Assembly: GCA_900541205.1 (NCBI GenBank)
Contig: UQIV01000001.1
Location: 124,001-188,000, forward strand
Length of the DNA: 64,000 nucleotides
Reading direction: 5' to 3'
Source of the DNA: an uncultured Collinsella sp.
GTDB taxonomy: Bacteria > Actinomycetota > Coriobacteriia > Coriobacteriales > Coriobacteriaceae
Part shown: positions 1-9,184 of the stretch, piece after piece
Layout: every line of letters begins with the position of its first letter
Numbering within the stretch: the first letter of the stretch is position 1
The notes under the pieces: generated by a model
What the model was told of the DNA's origin: nothing
Database searches by the model: none
Seen by the model: only the letters and a program-made list of their open reading frames with translations
Translations under genes and position numbers: made by a program

Positions 1-485
1 GCGTTGCCTCGCTCAAGAGTGAGCTGCTGACCCGCGAGAATCTCTACATTTTGCATTCGACGGGTGCCGACGGCTTTGAGGAGACCGAGCGCGCTTTGGC
101 GCTGACGCCCGAGGAGGCGAAGCGCTATCGAGTCCAGCCCTACATCGACAACATGGGCGATATGCTGGCTGCGGCCGATTTGGTGCTCTCGCGTTCCGGT
201 GCCTCGAGCGTGGCCGAGATCGCCGCGCTTGCCGTGCCCTCGGTACTCGTGCCGTATCCGCACGCCACGGCCGACCACCAGACCACGAATGCGCGCTACC
301 TGGTCGATGCCGGCGCCGGCGTGCTTTGCGCCGATGCCGATATCGATGCCCCTGCCTTTGCCGACGAGCTGCTGCACCTGATCGATGACGCTGCGGCGCG
401 TGATGCCATGCGTCAGGCGGCGCGTGGCTTGGCCCAGGACCGTGCCGCCGCGCTTTTGGCCGACGCGGTAGAGGGATTGCGTTAG
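1..485 (+). CDS. murG: MurG C-terminal part (5' truncated by window edge)
   Basis: MurG transfers GlcNAc from UDP-GlcNAc to undecaprenyl-PP-MurNAc-pentapeptide (lipid I to lipid II) on the inner face of the membrane. The reading frame is already open at position 3 and ends with TAG at 483-485, giving about 160 C-terminal residues. The diagnostic C-terminal UDP-GlcNAc binding segment is visible: SRSGASSVAEIAA, then VPYPHATADHQTTNARYL, followed by the Ala-rich helical end. It is followed by murC, murB, ftsQ and ftsZ on the same strand, the normal dcw order. The start codon and N-terminal domain lie outside the window. Confidence 0.95.
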   Translation, partial: VASLKSELLTRENLYILHSTGADGFEETERALALTPEEAKRYRVQPYIDNMGDMLAAADLVLSRSGASSVAEIAALAVPSVLVPYPHATADHQTTNARYLVDAGAGVLCADADIDAPAFADELLHLIDDAAARDAMRQAARGLAQDRAAALLADAVEGLR

Positions 486-582
486 TTAGACGGGATATCG
501 CCGGTCGCCCTCGCGCGGATGCGGTAGGTGCGGTACAGTTAACGGGTTACAGGCAGTGTTTACGCAAGGAGTACACGAGCAC

Positions 583-2001
583 ATGGCTGATTCCCAGACT
601 GCAACCTCCGCGCCCGAGTTCAAGAGCGCCCACTTTATCGGTATCGGTGGCGCCGGCATGAGCGGCATCGCCCTCGTCCTGCACGAGCGCGGTTATACCG
701 TTACCGGCTCCGACCTTAAGACGTCGCGCTATATTCGCCAGCTTACCCGCGCCGGCGTGAAGGTCCACGTGGGCCACGAGGCTGCGACGATCGACGAGGT
801 CAAGCCCGACGTGGTCGTGGTCTCCACTGCAATTCCCGAGTCCAACCCCGAGCTCGTGCGTGCCCGCGAGCTCGGTATTCCCGTGTGGCCCCGTGCCAAG
901 ATGCTCTCGGCCCTGGGCCACGGCTACACCACCGTCGCCGTTGCCGGCACGCACGGCAAGACCACGACCTCTTCGATGTGCGCCACCATGCTCGACCGCA
1001 TGGGCCTGGACCCCAGCTTTTTGATCGGCGGCATTGTCGAGGGTTATGATACCAACGGTAAGAACGGCTCGGGTGACTACTTTGTCGCCGAGGCCGACGA
1101 GTCCGACAGCTCGTTCCTGTTCTTGAACCCCAACGTGGTCATCGTGACCAACGTCGAGGCCGACCATCTCGATCACTACTCGGGCATCGAGGAGATCGAG
1201 GCCACCTTTGCCAAGTTTATGGGGCTGGTGGGCGAGGACGGCACCGTCATCGTTTGCGGCGAGGACCCGCATCTGGTCGAGCTCGCCAAGTCGACGGGCC
1301 GTCATGTGCTTTCCTATGGCTTTGCCGAGAACAACGACATCGTCTGCGTACATCCGGATGTCAAGGGCATCCAGAGCGACTTTATCGTTCGCTTTGAGGA
1401 CGGCACCGAGCACGCTGTCGAGATTAAGAGCAACCCCGGTCGTCACAACATGCTCAACGCCACGGCCGTCCTGACCGTCGCCCATGTCCTGGGCCTCGAT
1501 ATCGACGCCGCCGCTAAGGCGCTTTCGAGTTTTGAGGGCGTCCGCCGTCGCTTTACCCACGTGGGCGATATCGACGGCATCACGGTGGTTGACGATTACG
1601 GCCATCATCCCACCGAGATCAAGGCGACGCTCGCTGCTGCCTCTTCGCTGGGCTACAAGCATGTCGACGTCGTGTTCCAGCCGCACCGCTATTCGCGCCT
1701 GCAGGCTCTGTGCGATGACTTTGCCGATGCCTTTGCCAACGCCGATAAGCTGCTGCTGATCGATGTGTTCTCCGCCGGCGAGATGCCGATTCCGGGCGTT
1801 ACCTCCAAGATGCTCGCAGATACCGTTCGCGCCAAGCACCCCGGCAAGGAGGTCGTGTACTGCTCTAGCCGTCTTGAGCTCAACCAGGAGCTTGAGAAGC
1901 TCGTGGGCGAGGGCGACCTGTTGCTCACTATGGGTGCCGGCGACGTTACGACCGTCGGCCCCGAGTTCATCGAGTATCTGACTGCCAAGAAAGACGCTTA
2001 A
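583..2001 (+). CDS. murC: UDP-N-acetylmuramate--L-alanine ligase MurC
   Basis: MurC ligates L-alanine to UDP-MurNAc using ATP, the first step of the cytoplasmic stem-peptide pathway. The product is 472 residues, normal for the family. The N-terminal nucleotide-binding fold has GIGGAGMSGIA (residues about 20-30) and the central Mur-ligase ATP loop is AGTHGKTTTSS (about 121-131); ADESDSSFL and the NVEADHLDHY segment follow. I chose ATG 583 because AAGGAG lies at 566-571; a longer frame from GTG 556 would place that ribosome-binding site inside the gene. murB follows after 5 bases, so the two are probably co-transcribed. Confidence 0.95.
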   Translation: MADSQTATSAPEFKSAHFIGIGGAGMSGIALVLHERGYTVTGSDLKTSRYIRQLTRAGVKVHVGHEAATIDEVKPDVVVVSTAIPESNPELVRARELGIPVWPRAKMLSALGHGYTTVAVAGTHGKTTTSSMCATMLDRMGLDPSFLIGGIVEGYDTNGKNGSGDYFVAEADESDSSFLFLNPNVVIVTNVEADHLDHYSGIEEIEATFAKFMGLVGEDGTVIVCGEDPHLVELAKSTGRHVLSYGFAENNDIVCVHPDVKGIQSDFIVRFEDGTEHAVEIKSNPGRHNMLNATAVLTVAHVLGLDIDAAAKALSSFEGVRRRFTHVGDIDGITVVDDYGHHPTEIKATLAAASSLGYKHVDVVFQPHRYSRLQALCDDFADAFANADKLLLIDVFSAGEMPIPGVTSKMLADTVRAKHPGKEVVYCSSRLELNQELEKLVGEGDLLLTMGAGDVTTVGPEFIEYLTAKKDA

Positions 2002-2006
2002 CCTCT

Positions 2007-2918
2007 ATGGGTCTCTTTAACGCCGTCATGGCGCTTTCGGGCATGATCGACACGGACGTGGTCGAGGACGAACGTCTTGCACGCCATACAAGCTATCGTA
2101 TCGGCGGCAAGGCCGACCTCTTTGTGACGTGCCATAGCTACCATGCCCTGCGTCGCGCCGTGGCGGTGCTTGACCGCGAGCAGGTGCCGTGGGTGATTAT
2201 CGGTAAAGGGTCCAACCTGTTGGTTGCCGATGCCGGTTATCGCGGCGCCGTTATTTCGCTGGGACGTGAGTTTCAGCGCACAGTTGTTGCCGAGGACGGC
2301 TGCACGCTGACCGTTGGTGCGGGCGTGATGTTCGCGCGTTTGGTCAACGACGCCTTGTCGCGCGGGCTTTCGGGCCTTGAGTTCGCGGTCGGTATTCCCG
2401 GTTCGGTCGGCGGCGCCGTGTCCATGAACGCAGGAACGCGGACCGAGTGGATCGGCTCCCTTATCGAGGACGTGGTCACGTTTGATCCGGCGTCCGGTAT
2501 TAAGCACTATGCAGGGTCCGAGATCGCTTGGGGGTATCGCGAGTGCAGCTTGCCGCGTAACGAGATCATTCTTGAGTGCGTGCTTAAGCTCAAGGCCGCG
2601 CCCAAGGCCGACATTCGCGAGCGTATGGAGCGGTATCTGACGCGCCGCAAGCGCACGCAGCCCATGGGCCGTGCATCCTGCGGATCGGTCTTTCGCAACC
2701 CGCCCGACGCAAGCGTGGGCAAGTTGATTGAGGATTGTGGATTAAAGGGTTTTTCGGTTGGCGGTGCGGAAGTTTCGCCCGTACACGCTAATTTTATCGT
2801 TAACAACGGAACCGCCTCGGCCGATGACGTGGCCGCGGTTATCAGGCATGTGCACGGAAAGGTGAGGGAGGCGTATGGCATCGAGCTCAGACCGGAAGTT
2901 AAATTCCTCGGCTTCTAG
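2007..2918 (+). CDS. murB: UDP-N-acetylenolpyruvoylglucosamine reductase MurB
   Basis: MurB is the FAD/NADPH enzyme that reduces UDP-GlcNAc-enolpyruvate to UDP-MurNAc. The 303-residue product carries the FAD-binding segments IGKGSNLLVADAGYRGAV and GIPGSVGGAVSMNAG, the catalytic-region motif GRASCGSVFRNP with the active-site Ser, and the C-terminal HANFIVNNGTASADDV. It begins 5 bases after murC and its last 44 bases overlap the start of ftsQ in another frame, which suggests translational coupling inside the dcw operon. Confidence 0.95.
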   Translation: MGLFNAVMALSGMIDTDVVEDERLARHTSYRIGGKADLFVTCHSYHALRRAVAVLDREQVPWVIIGKGSNLLVADAGYRGAVISLGREFQRTVVAEDGCTLTVGAGVMFARLVNDALSRGLSGLEFAVGIPGSVGGAVSMNAGTRTEWIGSLIEDVVTFDPASGIKHYAGSEIAWGYRECSLPRNEIILECVLKLKAAPKADIRERMERYLTRRKRTQPMGRASCGSVFRNPPDASVGKLIEDCGLKGFSVGGAEVSPVHANFIVNNGTASADDVAAVIRHVHGKVREAYGIELRPEVKFLGF

Positions 2919-4140
2919 AGCATCGAAACCAACCTTCCGCCGCGCCGGAGGGCGTTCCGGCGCACCTGCCCAGCTTCAACATAAGCCCGCCATGCCCTCC
3001 AAGTCTGTTGGGCCCGTTCGTCCTGCCAAGCGCCCGGTCGTCGGCTCGCAGCTGGGAGGACGCCCCGCTTCTAAAAAGACGAGTCGTCCGGCTCCGCGTC
3101 CTTCGGTGACGCCCAAGCCGGCGATGGGCGCCAAGACCTCCCGACCCATGGCGACGCCCAAGCCTTCGCTGGGAGCTCGTGCGCCGCATGCCGGCCGTAC
3201 GTTGGCTGGCGCTAAGCCGCGTTCACTGACATCGGTGCCCGCTGCCAAGGCGTCTTCGGCAAAAAAGGGCATCAATCCTCTGTCATCGCTTGGTGCCATG
3301 GCAGGTAAGGCGACCGACGCCGCTTCTGCCATGAAGGGTAAGGGCAAGATCGCGGGCGGCATCCTAGCGGCCGTGGCCGTACTTGCCATTGTTGCCATCG
3401 TCGTCATTAACTCCGGCCTGTTTTCCGCCACCGATATTCAGATTCATGGCAGCGAGCATGTGACCAAGCACGACGCCATGCAGCTCATCAGTCTTCCCGA
3501 GAATACGTCGCTCTTTAACGTGGATCCCGATCAGATCACCGAGGGCCTCAAGCAAAACCCGTGGGTCTCGGGCGTGGATGTCCAGCGCCAGTTTCCCCAT
3601 ACGCTTATCATCACGCCGACGGAGCGTAAGGTTATCGCCATTGCGTATATCAGCTCCGATGACCTTGCCTGGGCTATCGGAGACGATGACACCTGGATTG
3701 CTCCGCTGTCGACGTCTGTCGAGGTGGACGACCAGGGGAACGTCATTACATCGGGGGAGGGTGCCAAAACCCTGACCGGCATCGATGCGGCCCTGGCGCT
3801 TGCCAAGCACTACGGCGCCGTGCTGTTGACTGACGTCTCGGCCGATGTCGCACCGGTTTCGGGTCGGGCGGTGAGCTCCAAGGCCGTCAAGGCCGGCCTG
3901 GATTACGCACGCGGCTTTTCGAGCGAGTTCTTGGACCAGGTGAAGGATATTTCCACGCCTTCCGTTGAGGCTATCTCGGCAAATCTCGACAACGGCGTCG
4001 AGGTGTCGCTGGGCGATTCGGACGATATCGCCAAGAAAGAACGCATCGTGACCAAGCTACTTTCGCAGGTAGAGGGCGTGACCTATATCAATGTGCGCTC
4101 TCCGGGCAACTACACGTTTAGGAACGCACCGACCGCCTAG
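2875..4140 (+). CDS. ftsQ: Cell division protein FtsQ/DivIB with long basic cytoplasmic tail
   Basis: FtsQ/DivIB is a bitopic divisome scaffold linking FtsL/FtsB to the septal synthase. This 421-residue protein is longer than usual. Residues 1-155 are a low-complexity Lys/Arg/Pro/Ala/Ser tail with repeated PKPxxGAxxSRP-like units; residues about 159-182 form a single transmembrane helix (IAGGILAAVAVLAIVAIVVI); then comes a POTRA domain starting around SATDIQIHGSEHVTKHDAM, and a C-terminal beta domain. ATG 2875 lies inside the murB end behind GAGGGAGG. The C-terminal half is poorly conserved, as is normal for FtsQ. No ftsA follows, as in other actinobacteria. Confidence 0.88.
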   Translation: MASSSDRKLNSSASRASKPTFRRAGGRSGAPAQLQHKPAMPSKSVGPVRPAKRPVVGSQLGGRPASKKTSRPAPRPSVTPKPAMGAKTSRPMATPKPSLGARAPHAGRTLAGAKPRSLTSVPAAKASSAKKGINPLSSLGAMAGKATDAASAMKGKGKIAGGILAAVAVLAIVAIVVINSGLFSATDIQIHGSEHVTKHDAMQLISLPENTSLFNVDPDQITEGLKQNPWVSGVDVQRQFPHTLIITPTERKVIAIAYISSDDLAWAIGDDDTWIAPLSTSVEVDDQGNVITSGEGAKTLTGIDAALALAKHYGAVLLTDVSADVAPVSGRAVSSKAVKAGLDYARGFSSEFLDQVKDISTPSVEAISANLDNGVEVSLGDSDDIAKKERIVTKLLSQVEGVTYINVRSPGNYTFRNAPTA

Positions 4141-4339
4141 CATCCTAAACGGCTTTGTTGAGGGGCCACACCACGCCGTTTATCTGGTTTGTTTGGTTTT
4201 CACGGTCAATTATTTGACTGAAACGTTCATAATGTGCAAACATAATACGGTTTACCTTTGCATTTACTTTCAACCTGAAGGTTAATGTGCGCAGGGGTCA
4301 ACCCATGCTATGGCTATAACCTTTGTTCGGAGGACCGAC
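4141..4339 (+). promoter_or_regulatory. ftsQ-ftsZ intergenic region, probable ftsZ promoter
   Basis: This 199-base gap is much more AT-rich than its neighbours around 4195-4275 and contains TTGACT at 4214-4219 and CATAAT at 4241-4246. The spacing between these two is 21, too long for a standard pair; TGAAAC at 4218-4223 would give 17 bases. A separate ftsZ promoter here is likely, but the exact hexamers are uncertain. Confidence 0.35.
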
Positions 4340-5494
4340 ATGCACGAGACAGAGATCAACAACTACCTTGCCGTCATTAAGGTGGTCGGCGTCGGCGGCG
4401 GCGGTACCAACGCGGTCAATCGAATGATCGAAGAGGGCATCCGCGGCGTCGAGTTTGTTGCCATCAACACCGATGCTCAGGCGCTCGCGATCTCTGATGC
4501 CGATATCAAGGTGCACATCGGCACCGACCTTACCCGCGGCCTGGGCGCCGGCGCCAACCCCGAGGTTGGCCGCAAGGCTGCCGATGAGTCCCGCGACGAT
4601 ATCGCCGAGGCGCTCGCTGGCGCCGACATGGTGTTCATCACCTGCGGCGAGGGCGGTGGTACCGGTACCGGCGCTGCTCCCATCGTTGCCGATATCGCGA
4701 TGAACGAGGTCGGTGCGCTGACCGTCGCCGTCGTGACCAAGCCCTTCACCTTCGAGGGACGCAAGCGCAAGAAGAGCGCCGAGGAGGGCATCAAGACCCT
4801 CTCCGATTGCGTCGACACCATGATCGTTATCCCTAACGACAAGCTGCTCGACATCGCCGAGAAGAAGACCACGATGCTCGAGGCGTTCGCAATTGCCGAT
4901 GGCGTCCTTTCCCAGGGCACCCAGGGCATCACCGACCTCATCACCGTCCCGGGTATCATCAACCTGGACTTCGCCGATGTTAAGACCATCATGAAGCAGG
5001 CCGGTACCGCCATGATGGGTATCGGTACCGCTTCTGGGGACACCCGTGCCGTCGACGCTGCCCAGCAGGCTATCTCCAGTCCGCTGCTCGAGAGCTCCAT
5101 CGATGGCGCCACGCGCGTCCTGCTTTCCATCGCCGGCTCCAAGGACCTGGGCATCCAGGAGATCAGCGACGCCGCCGACGTTGTCGCCAATGCTGTCGAC
5201 CCCGAGGCCAACATCATCTTCGGTACCGTTGTTGACGAGTCCCTGGGCGACCAGGTGCGCATCACCGTTATCGCTACGGGCTTCTCCGACTCCAACGTCA
5301 ACCGTCAGGACGAGCTCTTCGCTGCCCAGCAGTCCCAGAGCAAGGCTGCTGCTTCTGCTGAGCCGCAGCGCACTGCTCCGACTGCCAGCCCCGCTCAGGC
5401 TGCCCCGACTCGCAACGTCGGTGGTACCGAGCTGCCCAACTTTGGCAACGATCAGTTTGAGCTTCCCGACTTCCTCAAGCGCGGCAGCTTCTAA
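4340..5494 (+). CDS. ftsZ: Cell division GTPase FtsZ
   Basis: FtsZ is the tubulin-like GTPase that forms the Z ring. The product is 384 residues. Visible features are the N-terminal GVGGGGTNAVNRM (about 17-29), the tubulin signature GGGTGTGAAP (105-114), the T7/synergy segment NLDFADVK, a Pro/Ala/Gln-rich linker (about 335-372), and the conserved C-terminal peptide LPDFLKRGSF that binds SepF in FtsA-less actinobacteria. ATG 4340 is preceded by GGAGG at 4329-4333 with 6 bases spacing; an in-frame ATG at 4310 lies upstream of that site and is less likely. A strong terminator follows. Confidence 0.97.
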   Translation: MHETEINNYLAVIKVVGVGGGGTNAVNRMIEEGIRGVEFVAINTDAQALAISDADIKVHIGTDLTRGLGAGANPEVGRKAADESRDDIAEALAGADMVFITCGEGGGTGTGAAPIVADIAMNEVGALTVAVVTKPFTFEGRKRKKSAEEGIKTLSDCVDTMIVIPNDKLLDIAEKKTTMLEAFAIADGVLSQGTQGITDLITVPGIINLDFADVKTIMKQAGTAMMGIGTASGDTRAVDAAQQAISSPLLESSIDGATRVLLSIAGSKDLGIQEISDAADVVANAVDPEANIIFGTVVDESLGDQVRITVIATGFSDSNVNRQDELFAAQQSQSKAAASAEPQRTAPTASPAQAAPTRNVGGTELPNFGNDQFELPDFLKRGSF

Positions 5495-5520
5495 GTCGTT
5501 CTTCGCATTGTTTTGCACAG

Positions 5521-5549
5521 GGGCGCGTCCGTATGGATGCGCCCTTTTT
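5521..5549 (+). terminator. Rho-independent terminator after ftsZ
   Basis: A 10-bp stem (GGGCGCGTCC 5521-5530 with GGATGCGCCC 5535-5544, one wobble) with a 4-base loop, followed by TTTTT. It lies 26 bases after the ftsZ stop and closes the dcw operon. Confidence 0.85.
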
Positions 5550-5704
5550 GTTTCTCGTTTGTAAACGAAAGCCTCCAATCTCCTTACGTTCCCTTTACGT
5601 TTGGTCCCTACCGCTGCGGGTATCCTTTTAAACAAGTATGACAGCCGTATAAACACGGACTGCGCGGCGACGCCGCGGTACTTGTTGTAATAGGAGGCTT
5701 TAGT

Positions 5705-6505
5705 ATGGCAGCACGTGCGGACAACGTTTCGCGTGTCGACCATGATGGAGTTACGTTGGTAGAGGGCGCGACGCACGATGTCCGCTTTGCCTTTACCGAG
5801 CGCACCGGTGGCGTTTCCGAAGACGCGTACTCCTCGCTCAATCTGGGCTCGCATGTAGGCGATGACCCCTTTGCCGTTCAAGAAAATCGTCGTCGAGCGC
5901 TCGAGGCCATGGGCGCCGCCGAGTGCGAGCACAACTTGCTTGTCCCCAATCAGGTACACGGTGACCATGTCGTGACGGTGACCTCGAACGGCGCCGAAGA
6001 TCTCGAGAACATTCGTGAGCAGATTGCCGAGGGCTGTGATGCCCTCGTCTGCACGGCGCATAAGGTGCCCGTGATGCTCTGCTTTGCCGATTGTGTTCCC
6101 GTGGTGCTGGTGGTTCCCGGCGGCTTTGCCGTGGTGCATTCTGGCTGGAAGGGCACGATTGCGCGCATTTCCGCCAAGGCCTGCCAAGCACTCTGCGACG
6201 CGGCTGGCTGCAAGCCGGAGGACATCTCTGCCTATATTGGGCCCCATATCCTGGGCGACGAGTATGAGGTGTCCCAAGAACTTATGGATCGCTTTGCCGC
6301 CGAGTTCGCGTGCATCGATGCTACCGCTTCCCGTATGCTCGATCTTTCCGCCGCCATTCGCGAGGCGCTGGTGGATGCCGGTGTCGATGTGAATGGCATT
6401 GTGGACACCAAACTTTCCACCGTGCGTCAAAACGACCGCTTTTATTCCTATCGCAACGAGGGCGGGACCTGTGGGCGCCATGCTGCGATCGGCGTGATGC
6501 TATGA
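5705..6505 (+). CDS. pgeF: PgeF/YlmD-type multicopper polyphenol oxidase family protein
   Basis: Family DUF152 (YfiH/YlmD/LACC1). Members act as purine nucleoside phosphorylase/adenosine deaminase-like enzymes, and E. coli PgeF edits peptidoglycan precursors by removing L-Ser misincorporated by MurC. The 266-residue product has the conserved metal and active-site segments NQVHGDHVV, MLCFADCVPVVL and HSGWKGTIARI, and ends with YSYRNEGGTCGRHAAIGVML. ATG 5705 follows TAGGAGG at 5691-5697. Its place beside murC and ahead of yggS-sepF-yggT matches the ylmD-ylmE-ylmF-ylmG order of Gram-positives. Its stop overlaps the pstS start (ATGA). Confidence 0.88.
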   Translation: MAARADNVSRVDHDGVTLVEGATHDVRFAFTERTGGVSEDAYSSLNLGSHVGDDPFAVQENRRRALEAMGAAECEHNLLVPNQVHGDHVVTVTSNGAEDLENIREQIAEGCDALVCTAHKVPVMLCFADCVPVVLVVPGGFAVVHSGWKGTIARISAKACQALCDAAGCKPEDISAYIGPHILGDEYEVSQELMDRFAAEFACIDATASRMLDLSAAIREALVDAGVDVNGIVDTKLSTVRQNDRFYSYRNEGGTCGRHAAIGVML

Positions 6506-7338
6506 GAAAGATCGCATCGGTCCTGAGTGCAGCAGTGCTCGCGCTCACGCTGTGCGCCTGCTCCTCGGGATCTTCTACCTCTTCCATCACCGTGGCCGGC
6601 TCGACCACCTGCCTTCCCATTGCCGAGATTGCGGCCGAGGGCTTTAAGGAAGAGACCGGCATCGACGTGCTCGTCTCCGGCCTTGGCTCATCTGCTGGCA
6701 TCGAAGCTGTTAGCGCCGGCACCGCCGACATCGCCAGCTCGTCTCGTGGCCTCAATGCCGACGAGCAGGATTTGGGCCTGACGCCTATCGTTATCGCACA
6801 CGACGGCATTGCAGTCATCGTGAACGACGACAACCCGGTCGACAATCTCTCGACCGAGCAGCTCCGCGATATTTACGCCGGCAAGATCACCAACTGGAAA
6901 GAAGTCGGCGGAGAGGACCTGAAGATTCAGGTTATCAACCGCGACGAGGCGTCCGGTACGCGCGAGGCCTTCCGTACCATCGTGATGGACGGCACGCCGT
7001 TCGATCGCCGCTCGGCTGTTCTTTCGGGCACGGGCCAGGCACGCGATGTCGTGTCCCGCTCGCGTGGCGCCATTGGCTACATCTCGCTTGGTTTTGTCGA
7101 GAGCCTCAACGCCAAGACCTCGGTTAAGGCCGTTTCGGTCAACCATGTCGAGGCATCCGAGAAGTCGGTCGCAAGTGGCGGCTATCCCATCTCGCGTGAC
7201 CTTTACTTCTTTGTGAAGGGTACGCCTTCACAGCAGGCGCAGGACTACATCGACTATGTGACGTCCGAGAAGATGGACAAGCAGATTCGCGAGGCGGGCT
7301 TTATTCCCGTCACCAACGACGGAAAGGGGAGTGAGTAG
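6502..7338 (+). CDS. pstS: Phosphate-binding lipoprotein PstS
   Basis: PstS is the extracytoplasmic receptor of the high-affinity phosphate ABC importer. The 278-residue protein has a lipoprotein signal with lipobox LCAC (Cys20). The phosphate-binding loop GSTTCLPIAE, the SSRGLNADE segment and NRDEASGTREAF are typical of the family. The start overlaps the pgeF stop by four bases (ATGA), so it is translationally coupled to pgeF, although its function belongs with the downstream pstCAB-phoU genes. It is shorter than many PstS proteins, matching the compact type found in Firmicutes and Coriobacteria. Confidence 0.93.
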   Translation: MRKIASVLSAAVLALTLCACSSGSSTSSITVAGSTTCLPIAEIAAEGFKEETGIDVLVSGLGSSAGIEAVSAGTADIASSSRGLNADEQDLGLTPIVIAHDGIAVIVNDDNPVDNLSTEQLRDIYAGKITNWKEVGGEDLKIQVINRDEASGTREAFRTIVMDGTPFDRRSAVLSGTGQARDVVSRSRGAIGYISLGFVESLNAKTSVKAVSVNHVEASEKSVASGGYPISRDLYFFVKGTPSQQAQDYIDYVTSEKMDKQIREAGFIPVTNDGKGSE

Positions 7339-7339
7339 C

Positions 7340-8263
7340 GTGGAAGCACAGGAAACCCCCCAGGTTGAGCATGAGGCGCAGGCGCCCAAAAAGCGTGAGT
7401 TGGCGTTGGTGTCACGCAGCACCTATCTTAAGGAGAAGGCGCTGCAGTGGATTTTCTTTGCCTGCGCGTTCTTGGCGGTCGTCACCGTCATCCTGATTTT
7501 TGTCTTTACCACGTACTCGGCGCTGCCGGTCTTTACCGACATCGGTCTGGCGGACTTCTTTAGCTTTACGTGGGCGCCCTCTGAGGGTCACTACGGCATT
7601 ATGTCGCTGCTAGCGGGCTCTGGCCTGGTGACGGTCGGTGCGCTCGCCATGGGCGTGCCCCTGGGTGTGGGTACGGCTGTGTATCTGGTCGAGATTGCCA
7701 GCAAGCGCGTGCGCAAGCTCATCAGCCCCGCCGTCGATCTGCTGGCGGGCATCCCCTCCATCATCTACGGTTTCTTTGGCATGGTCATCATCCGCCCGTT
7801 TATCGCGCAGCTAACCGGCGGCCTTGGCTTTGGCGCGCTGACAGCGTGGTTCGTGCTCGCCATCATGATCGTCCCCACCATTACGACGCTCACCATCGAT
7901 GCCCTCAATTCCATTCCCATGGGCATTCGCGAGGCGTCCTATGCCATGGGTGCCACCAAGTGGCAGACCATCTACAAGGTCGTGCTTCCTGCAGCCAAGC
8001 TGGGCATTGTCGATGCGATTGTCTTGGGCATGGGGCGTGCCATCGGTGAGACCATGGCCGTGCTGATGGTCGTGGGCAACGCCCCGGTCATTCCGGATAG
8101 CATCTCGAGCCCCATCTCGACGCTCACGAGTCAGATTGCGCTCGATATGAGTTATTCCTCGGGCCTGCACCGCTCGGCTCTGTTCGGCATGGGCGTTGTC
8201 CTGTTTATCATCTCCGCTGCACTGGTGGGTATCGTCCGCCTGATTTCCAAGAAGAGGGGGTAG
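7340..8263 (+). CDS. pstC: Phosphate ABC transporter permease PstC
   Basis: PstC is one of the two membrane subunits of the phosphate importer. It is about 307 residues, with an N-terminal cytoplasmic tail, a first helix at about 40-62, and the EAA-loop region SIPMGIREASYAMGATKWQTIYKVVLP that contacts PstB. I prefer GTG 7340, directly after the pstS stop and 8 bases behind AAAGGGGAG; GTG 7331 in the same frame is an alternative but sits on top of the ribosome-binding site. pstA starts 3 bases after its stop. Confidence 0.93.
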   Translation: MEAQETPQVEHEAQAPKKRELALVSRSTYLKEKALQWIFFACAFLAVVTVILIFVFTTYSALPVFTDIGLADFFSFTWAPSEGHYGIMSLLAGSGLVTVGALAMGVPLGVGTAVYLVEIASKRVRKLISPAVDLLAGIPSIIYGFFGMVIIRPFIAQLTGGLGFGALTAWFVLAIMIVPTITTLTIDALNSIPMGIREASYAMGATKWQTIYKVVLPAAKLGIVDAIVLGMGRAIGETMAVLMVVGNAPVIPDSISSPISTLTSQIALDMSYSSGLHRSALFGMGVVLFIISAALVGIVRLISKKRG

Positions 8264-8266
8264 GCT

Positions 8267-9172
8267 ATGTCCGATTCCGTTGACACGACGGTCGATACGA
8301 CCTCGTCGCGTGAGCGCATCAAGCGTGCCCTTTCCCATGGCAAGAAGGGCCGCATCAACAAGGATCTGTCCAACAAGATCATGCTCGGCGTGTTTCGCGC
8401 CGCGGCCTATATCACCACGCTGGTGCTGATCGCCATCATCGCCTACGTGGTCATCAACGGCCTGCCGCATATCTCGCTCGACTTTATCTTTGGCTGGCCC
8501 CAGGGCGTAAACGCCGAAGGCGGCATTTGGCCCACGATCGTCTCGACCATCTACGTGACGGCGCTTGCCATGCTCATCTGCACGCCGGTTGCCGTCCTGG
8601 CTGCGGTCTATCTGGCCGAGTACGCCAAGCAGGGCAAGGTCGTCGATATCATTCGCTATGCTGCCGATGCCCTGGCCTCGGTGCCCTCCATTGTTATGGG
8701 CCTCTTTGGCTACGCCTTGTTTGTCGAGGCTATGGGTCTGGGCCTTTCGATGGTCTCGGCCGCCCTGGCGCTGGCGCTTCTGATGCTCCCCATCGTCATG
8801 CGCACCACCGAGGAGGCAATCCGCGCCGTTCCACGCTATATCCGTTGGGGCGCATATGGCCTGGGCGCCACCAAGTGGCAGGTCGTCTCCAAGATTGTGC
8901 TTCCTTCGGCTTTTGGCCGCATCGCCACCGGCATCGTGCTTGCCATCGGCCGCGCCATCGGCGAGACCGCCGTGGTGCTCTACACCATGGGCCAGGCCAT
9001 CAACCTGCCTATTTCGCCGCTCGATTCCGGTCGTCCCATGACCGTTCACCTTTATCTGCTTGCCAATGACGGCATCAACATGAACGCAGCCTACGGCACC
9101 GCGCTTTTGCTGATGGCGATTATTCTGGCCTTCAACCTGTTTGCGCGCTATCTGTCGCGCAAGCGCCGCTAG
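8267..9172 (+). CDS. pstA: Phosphate ABC transporter permease PstA
   Basis: PstA is the second membrane subunit pairing with PstC. The protein is 301 residues; a 40-residue charged N-terminal tail is followed by about six membrane helices, and the EAA-type loop reads EEAIRAVPRYIRWGAYGLGATKW. The segment GRAIGETAVVLYTMGQA is characteristic of the PstA/PstC pair. ATG 8267 follows GGGGGTAGGCT. The 3-base gap from pstC and 12-base gap to pstB indicate one operon. Confidence 0.94.
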   Translation: MSDSVDTTVDTTSSRERIKRALSHGKKGRINKDLSNKIMLGVFRAAAYITTLVLIAIIAYVVINGLPHISLDFIFGWPQGVNAEGGIWPTIVSTIYVTALAMLICTPVAVLAAVYLAEYAKQGKVVDIIRYAADALASVPSIVMGLFGYALFVEAMGLGLSMVSAALALALLMLPIVMRTTEEAIRAVPRYIRWGAYGLGATKWQVVSKIVLPSAFGRIATGIVLAIGRAIGETAVVLYTMGQAINLPISPLDSGRPMTVHLYLLANDGINMNAAYGTALLLMAIILAFNLFARYLSRKRR

Positions 9173-9184
9173 TTAAGGAGTCCC

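Noticed and set aside
4298..6481. Long open frame (727 codons) on the minus strand across ftsZ and pgeF
   Set aside because: It is antisense to two confidently identified genes, has repetitive Gly/Asp/Val composition typical of antisense frames in GC-rich DNA, and has no domain or ribosome-binding site.
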